From the NCBI GenBank assembly GCA_936450465.1, contig OW388293.1, positions 87,876,134 through 87,940,133 of the forward strand: a stretch of DNA of 64,000 bases, in the 5' to 3' direction. Below, piece after piece: positions 46,201 to 55,200 of the stretch. Numbering within the stretch: position 1 is the stretch's first letter; each line of letters starts with the position of its first letter. Made by a program: the position numbers and the translations under genes. The notes under the pieces were generated by a model. It worked only from the letters and a program-made list of their open reading frames with translations. It searched no databases and was not told where the DNA came from. The DNA comes from Gibbula magus. Its lineage: Eukaryota > Mollusca > Gastropoda > Trochida > Trochidae.

Positions 46201-49200
46201 TATGTACCTACTTCTTCAGGCCGTTTAATGCAGTAACTGACACACAGTACATAGCACTATGACGTCACACAGGAACCTATGACGTCATAATGTACTTTGA
46301 CAACAATAGATGGTTATGATGTAAACACGATCATGTTTTGCCATTTAATTTTGGCGCATATTTATAAATGAAATGCGATTCTTTCAAAAGTAAATCATTA
46401 TCATTGTTGTAATTGAGTTTGTAAATCGGGAAAACTTTGAATTTGCCTTTACCACATTTATCTAAATGTTCACTGAGAGGGATAGTACTATTTCGGGGTT
46501 GATTAATGTGGGATCGATGTAGGTTCATTCTTCTTTTTAATTTTTTTTCTGTTTTCCCGATATACTTCTCATTACACCAAGAACACGTGATGACATACAT
46601 AACATTTTTCGTAACACAATTCATATTTTGTTTAACATCCTTCAACTATACTTTCACACGTGTGGCAACGAGAGTCTCCACATTTAGAGACCTTGGGAAC
46701 AACATCAATCGAGTCAAATCTAGATACAGTTAACATTTTGCGTAGGTTTTTGGGTTGCTTACGGCTGTTAATATTAAATAAAGTTGTATATATTAACAAT
46801 CTTTTTCATTTTTTGACTCAGACTTAGAATAGAAAGATAGCGCTTGACAATAGACATAGTGCTATCATGACTAGGATTGAAGGTAGATACAAGAGTGAGA
46901 TTATTCTGAGTATTCATGTCTTTATCCGTCTTAGATCTCAGCTGTTGTTGTTGCGTTTTTAACGCCTTTTGTATACTATCACGTATCAATTGGTCTGGAT
47001 AATTTTAGTTCACCAAGGCGAGTGATTTTATATATATATGATATAAGTATTGCTTATTTACTTTCATTCTGGTAACCAATTACAGTCACAGATCTAAATT
47101 CAATCTCCTCCATGCCCACAGGGTACACGAGTCGTACCTCCCGGACACCCACTCTCCCGAGGAACACTATGACTGTGGCTACGCAGACATGAAGACCCCG
47201 CCAAGCCGCAGCGGCCACGATCTGCAGTCTGGTTACAGGACCCCTCCCCAGAAGTCGGCCAGTCTCTCCGAGTTCCATGATCTGCCTAAAGTGAGCTCTC
47301 AGAGCGGTCGCACCGACATGCGACAGTGGCAGAGTCAGCAAAGAGACCAACAGTTCTACTCTCAGGTCAGTTCCACATTCAGCCCCACAGTCAGCTCCAC
47401 AGTCAGCTCCACATTCAGCCCCACATTCAGCCCCACAGTCAGCCCCACAGTCAGCTCCACAGTCAGCCCCACAGTCAGCCCCACAGTCAGCTCCACAGTC
47501 AGCTCCACAGTCAGCCCCACATTCAGCCCCACAGTCAGCCCCACAGTCAGCCCCACAGTCAGCTCCACAGTCAGCCCCACAGTCAGCCCCACATTCAGCC
47601 CCACAGTCAGCTCCACAGTCAGCTCCACAGTCAGCCCCACATTCAGCCCCACAGTCAGCCCCACAGTCAGCCCCACAGTCAGCTCCACAGTCAGCCCAAC
47701 AGTCAGCTCCACAGTCAGCCCCACATTCAGCCCCACAGTCAGCCCCACATTCAGCCCCACAGTCAGCTCCACAGTCAGCCCCACAGTCAGCTCCACAGTC
47801 AGCCCAACAGTCAGCTCCACAGTCAGCCCCACAGTCAGCTCCACAGTCAGCCCCACAGTCAGCTCCACAGTCAGCCCCACAGTTAGCCCCACAGTCAGCC
47901 CCACAGTCAGCCCCACATTCAGCCCCACATTCAGCCCCACAGTCAGCTCCACATTCAGCCCCACAGTCAGCTCCACAGTCAGCTCCACAGTCAGCCCCAC
48001 ATTCAGCCCCACAGTCAGCCCCACAGTCAGCCCCACAGTCAGCTCCACAGTCAGCCCAACAGTCAGCTCCACAGTCAGCCCCACAGTCAGCCCCACATTC
48101 AGCCCCACAGTCAGCCCCACATTCAGCCCCACAGTCAGCCCCACATTCAGCCCCACAGTCAGCTCCACATTCAGCCCCACAGTCAGCTCCACAGTCAGCC
48201 CCACAGTCAGCTCCACAGTCAGCCCAACAGTCAGCTCCACAGTCAGCCCAACAGTCAGCTCCACAGTCAGCCCAACAGTCAGCTCCACAGTCAGCTCCAC
48301 AGTCAGCCCCACAGTCAGCTCCACAGTCAGCCCAACAGTCAGCTCCACAGTCAGCCCAACAGTCAGCTCCACAGTCAGCCCAACAGTCAGCCCCACAGTC
48401 AGCTCCACAGTCAGCCCAACAGTCAGCTCCACAGTCAGCCCAACAGTCAGCTCCACAGTCAGCCCAACAGTCAGCTCCACAGTCAGCCCAACAGTCAGCT
48501 CCACAGTCAGCCCCACAGTCAGCCCCACAGTCAGCTCCACAGTCAGCCCAACAGTCAGCTCCACAGTCAGCCCAACAGTCAGCTCCACAGTCAGCTCCAC
48601 AGTCAGCCCAACAGTCAGCTCCACAGTCAGCCCAACAGTCAGCCCCACAGTCAGCCCCACAGTCAGCTCCACAGTCAGCCCCACATTCAGCCCCACAGTC
48701 AGCCCCACAGTCAGCCCCACAGTCAGCTCCACAGTCAGCCCCACAGTCAGCCCCACATTCAGCCCCACAGTCAGCTCCACAGTCAGCTCCACAGTCAGCC
48801 CCACATTCAGCCCCACAGTCAGCCCCACAGTCAGCCCCACAGTCAGCTCCACAGTCAGCCCAACAGTCAGCTCCACAGTCAGCCCCACAGTCAGCCCCAC
48901 ATTCAGCCCCACAGTCAGCCCCACATTCAGCCCCACAGTCAGCTCCACAGTCAGCCCCACAGTCAGCTCCACAGTCAGCCCAACAGTCAGCTCCACAGTC
49001 AGCCCCACAGTCAGCTCCACAGTCAGCCCCACAGTCAGCTCCACAGTCAGCCCCACAGTCAGCCCCACAGTCAGCTCCACAGTCAGCCCCACATTCAGCC
49101 CCACATTCAGCCCCACAGTCAGCTCCACATTCAGCCCCACAGTCAGCTCCACAGTCAGCTCCACAGTCAGCCCCACATTCAGCCCCACAGTCAGCCCCAC

Positions 49201-52200
49201 AGTCAGCCCCACAGTCAGCTCCACAGTCAGCCCAACAGTCAGCTCCACAGTCAGCCCCACAGTCAGCCCCACATTCAGCCCCACAGTCAGCCCCACATTC
49301 AGCCCCACAGTCAGCTCCACAGTCAGCCCCACAGTCAGCTCCACAGTCAGCCCAACAGTCAGCTCCACAGTCAGTCCCACATTCAGCTCCACAGTCAGTC
49401 GAGGAGTCTGATACTGAGTCTCTTATGTTAGCCTTTCACTCATCGTGTATTGTAGTGTTAGACAGCTGTGGTATAAGTGAAATACACTTGAAAGCTTATT
49501 CTTAAACCATCTCACCTCACCCTACCTCATGAACTCAACTGTAGTGTTATTGACAGAAGATTGTTGTAATGTAATGTGAATGTTACTGACAGATATTGTG
49601 TGTGTGTGTGAGTGTGTGAGGCTTGACTGAATGTTACTGACAGATATTGTGTGTGTGAGTGAGTGTGTGAGGCTTGACTGAATGTTACTGACAGATATTG
49701 TGTGTGTGAGTGAGTATGTGAGGCTTGACTGAATGTTACTGACAGATATTGTGTGTGTGAGTGAGTGTGTGAGGCTTGACTGAATGTTACTGACAGATAT
49801 TGTGTGTGTGAGTGAGTGTGTGAGGCTTGACTGAATGTTACTGACAGATATTGTGTGTGTGAGTGAGTGTGTGAGGCTTGACTGAATGTTACTGACAGAT
49901 ATTGTGTGTGTGAGTGAGTGTGTGAGGCTTGACTGAATGTTACTGACAGATATTGTGTGTGTGAGTGAGTGAGTGAGTGAGGCTTGACGCTTGACTGAAT
50001 GTTGTACTGTCACTTGATTACATCAATGTTATTGACTGAGATTGTGTGAATGTAGACTCGATACTCTAAGTGTGGAGTGTACTAATAGCCAGGCTGTATT
50101 GGTCCCCAGGGAATGTACGGGGGCAGTAAGACGAGCCAGAAGTCTGGAGGCAGTTTGGAAGGGGTGATGCAGCAGCTGGGAGTACGGGGGGAGGAGGAGG
50201 ATACGACTCAGTGGGACCCCGTCCGACGAGCGGCAGACAGCATCATCCAGGAGAAGAACATGATCATTCACAAGTCAGTCAAACACGTTGATCACACATT
50301 CCTCTCATTCACAAGTCAGTCAAACACGTTGATCACACATTCCTCTCATTCACAAGTCAGTCAAACACGCAACTTCCCAGTGCAAGGCATAACTCTTGCC
50401 AGTCTCCATTACTGGCTGATTAACGCCTTGCAGTATTTCCTTAAAAGTCTGTGTTTAGAAATCAAGGCTCGCTATGCATTTCTGGTGCAGCGATTCACTA
50501 TCTTGACACAACAAAGCGAGGGAAATACTGCAAGGCTTAAATCAGCCAGTAATGCAGACTGGCAAGAGTTATGCCTTGCATTGGAAGTTGTCAAGCACAT
50601 TGATCACACATCCTAAACAAGCCAGTCAAACACATTGATCACACATCCTAAACAAGCCAGTCAAACACATTGATCACACATCCTAAACAAGCCAGTCAAA
50701 CACATTGATCACACATTCCTAAACAAGTCAGTCAAACACATTGATCACACATTCCTAAACAAGTCAGTCAAACACATTGATCACACATCCTACACAAGCC
50801 AGTCAAACACATTGATCACCCATCCTAAACAAGCCAGTCAATAGGGGTGAAACGGTTTACCGCGGTGTATTCGTACCGCGGTATTTATTGACGGTTCGGT
50901 ATACCGAAAAATTGCTTTGAAAAAAATGTACCGTTCGGTTTTGGTAAAGTTCGTTTTTATCCACTACACTCGTGCATATCCCTGTCAAAAGCACTAAAAA
51001 TGTCACTCAAGTGTCAGTACAAATTATCATATTCTATTAAATTTCATTCTAAACTAGTCCAAAGTTCACAAGAAATCCTTACGACTTACGTAGTCGTAGA
51101 TCGAACTTCCGTGTTATGACTCGAGTGGACATGTCAAAAAAGTCAAAACAGCGATATGAATAAACTATTTGACAGAAAGTTACCGTATATTACAAGGTAT
51201 AAATTATCAAGTTGATTCTAAAAATTAGGGGTTCAAAGATTTGAATCGACTTTCAGATTTAAACTTCAAGGCAGGTGAAAATGTAACAATATGTTTGTGT
51301 TGAGTTTTCATTTGGAAAACCTTTTCTATATTTAGAACTAATTGAGATGTAACTACCTTTGTGATTGGTCAAAAAATTACGCGTCATTGGGTTCTCGTAC
51401 TACAGTCATACCGATTGGTTGACATGTGTCACGTGACACATGTGGCATGAGATACATTTCTTTATCGAATGTTTGACATGTCGACTGTTTACTACAAAGT
51501 TTTGACGGGTTACATTTGAGTGTTTACACCGGGTACTTTATTCAAATTCATGAACAAACACATAAATTTAAAAAATAACCGACTATTGCACAAGTTTCTG
51601 TGAGTAAAATATTGCTAAATTAATTTCCAAATCTAGAAGCAGCGACATCTTGCTAGTCGGTAAGTTAGTGATGTTTTTATTAATCATTTATACTACAGTT
51701 TAAATAGCTAAAGAACGCAATTGTTTCATAATTATTGAATATAAATTGAGAAATCAAATAAACATCGGCTGAAGTAATGAATTTCTTGACAAAAGAAGTT
51801 TGATAATTTTCCCGTTTTATATGCTAGACTACGTACACTATGCATTGAGCTTTGTATCTAATTTTCTGATTGGCTAAGAAAAGGGAAGTCCCGTAGTTAA
51901 CCAATGACAAGGCTAATAACAAACAATAGAGTTTCTGATGTTGACTCCTGCTTACACTTGTTCTTTCGATTTACGGAGAGGAGAATGATATGTATATGCT
52001 TAAAACAATAGTTAAATAGACACAACAAGTCAACAGTTGTACTTTTTATTTTTAAGATATTACTTACAGTGTTCAAGCCAGGATTTTAAAATGTGGGGCC
52101 CAAGGGCCCCCTCCTTATAAAAAAGAGGGGCCATCTGGATATTTATGGGGCCTTTAAATATGTTCAATAAAAGATTTCAAAGATAACAGTCTTGTTTTAT

Positions 52201-55200
52201 TTTATCATGTTTAGTAGAGCTGAGTATCACAAGAAATTTCATGATACTACTAGTATCAAGATACATTAGAAATTCAAGAACACTGACCAATTATAGTTAA
52301 ATAACCAAAAAAACCAGTCCCATATGAAGCTGAAAAATGGTTTTCCAAACATATTGGTCAACAAAAAGTCAAATTTGAAATGAGAAGCGTATTATATGTG
52401 TGTACATTATATGTACTATTGGAAACTGGTTGCTGTGAAAATAGTTTGCATAATTCCATAAATTGTTAATCATCACAAATTTGACAGTATTGTAAAAAAT
52501 CTAAGGTCAAAACACATTCAATGACTGGTTGAAAAGTTTAGCAAAAATGTTGCCGATATGTCAACAATGTTACATGACATGACATCATTGTGAATAACAA
52601 ATTACAATTTGGAATAACAATTATCAAAACCAATCTTCGTTATTGATTTTTAAAAATATATTTTCAAAGATATTCAGCATTCTGACAACATTATTAATTA
52701 CTAATAATTAGTCTAAATGGTTAACGAAAACAAAACTAAATCATCTAATATCGAATGTAACTCGATTATCACAAGTCAATACTTTGAGATTTAATTAGCT
52801 ACGAATACGAATACGAATGCTTTCGTTAATATTCTTTAAATAAAATTCATAATAATATTTAATTTATATTTCATGAAATCAGTTTTGAGATAAAATAAAA
52901 TGAAATAATATGCCGTAATGTCCGTAAAGTTAAATATCGCCACTTCTCGCCGAGTGGGTAGGTTATTTATAGCACAGCACATGTGTTTTCATTGCTGGCA
53001 TCGTCGTTATTAAACACTGTAACATCCATGTTTTGAATTAATTATTTCATAAATACATATTAATCTATCATGTTAAGCGATTTATGAATAATTTAAAGGA
53101 TATATGACTAAAAGTTATATCGATATTATATCGACTTTGTTTCGTTTCGAACCTTCGCTTCAATTGTTTCGTAAACAGAGGCTGTTCCGTGCCCCTCCCT
53201 CGCATAACATTAATACCAATCAGCAAGCTCACTTCCTTAGATACCGATGAGGCTAAATGGAACAGCCAAATATCAAAATAGTAAGGATGTCAGAAATTAA
53301 CGAGACATTGCGAATGATAAGTGATAAACTTCCGGGTTTCGTTTCGATATTTAATGATGTGAGTTTTATTTCAAATGATAAACTGTTGTTTTCAAAGACA
53401 AGTGCACACTTGCTTTAAGAAACTAATTCAATGCGGCCTTGGGGCGCATACAGGTGAATATTTTTGCGTCAGAACCAAATACTATGCGTGAATCCCGCAA
53501 TCCCGCAGCCTGGCTTGAACCCTGACTTATCACAAGCAAGCAATTAACTTTAAGCTTGACCTTGTATTTTACTTGCTCCGGGAGTATAGCAATGAAACAT
53601 TTTCACAGCAGTTTAATATAAATAACAAAAGTTATGGCTATACACAGTAATAAACATTCCTTCATATATTAAAAACAAAATAAGAACAACGTAATAATTA
53701 CTTAATGAAATTTAATATTACTGATTTTCTTGTGTTCAAGATTTATTGAATGTTGTTATTGAATTTGTTGAATGTGATTTCAAATTGTTATTTTACTGTC
53801 TAGTCATTTTAGATGAAATTACAAATAAGAATTTATGGCACATGCAAAGCCCAATTGAACCTTTTTATTCTCAGTGTGTGATGAGTCAATTTGAATACCA
53901 GATGATTTGAAGTGCTTAGTGTTCTTTGAGTGTCCAGGGCTTAATTTAGCTCTCTTTTGAATTATTTGAATGTTTTCCTGTTAACTATTTCCACAATTAA
54001 AATTATCTGTGCAGTTCATCTGTTATTTTCATTGTTGAGGAGTGGTATTGAACTTTTAAAGAACCGAACCGAAAAATATCGAACCGAGAGCTCTGTACCG
54101 CAATACGCACCGAACCGTGGCATAGGCGTACCGTTTCACCCCTACCAGTCAAACACATTGATCACACATCCTAAACAAGTCCGTCAAACACATTGATCTC
54201 ACATCCTAAACAAGTCAGTCAAACACATTGATCACACATTCCTAAACAAGTCAAACACATTGATCACACCTACCTAAACAAGTCAGTCAAACACATTGAT
54301 CTCACATCCTAAACAAGTCAGTCAAACACATTGATCACACATTCCTAAACAAGTCAGTCAAATACATTGATCTCACATCCTATACAAGTCAGTCAAACAC
54401 ATTGATCACACAATTCTAAACAAGTCAGTCAAACACATTGATCTCACATCCTATACAAGTCAATCAAACACATTTATTACACATCCTAAACAAGTCAGTC
54501 AAACACATTGATCACACATCCTAAACAAGTCAGTCAAACACATTGATCACACATCCTAAACAAGTCCGTCAAACACATTGATCTCACATCCTAAACAAGT
54601 CAGTCAAGCACATTGATCACACATTCCTATTCCTAAACAAGTCAGTCAAACACATTGATCTCACATCCTAAACAAGTCAGTCAAACACATTGATCACACA
54701 TTCCTAAACAAGCCAGTCAAACACCTTGATCACATCCTAAACAAGTCAAACACATTGATCACACATCCTAAACAAGTCAGTCAAACACATTGATCACACA
54801 TCCTAAACAAGCCAGTCAAACGCATTGATCACACATCCTAAACAAGCCAGTCAAACACATTGATCACACATTCCTAAACAAGTCAGTCAAGCACATTGAT
54901 CACACATTCCTAAACAAGTCAGTCAAACACATTGATCACACATTCCTAAACAAGTCAAACACATTGATCACACATTCCTTAACAAGTCAGTCAAACAAAT
55001 TGATCTCACATCCTAAACAAGTCAGTCAAACACATTGATCACACATTCCTAAACAAGTCAGTCAAACACATTGATCACACATCCTAAACAAGTCAGTCAA
55101 ACACATTGATCACACATTCCTAAACAAGTCAGTCAAACACATTGATCACACATCCTAAACAAGTCAGTCAAACACATTGATCACACATCCTAAACAAGTC

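Noticed and set aside
47362..49392. 676-codon minus-strand frame in the 12-bp array
   Set aside because: Mirror of the same period effect; no start or end in unique sequence.
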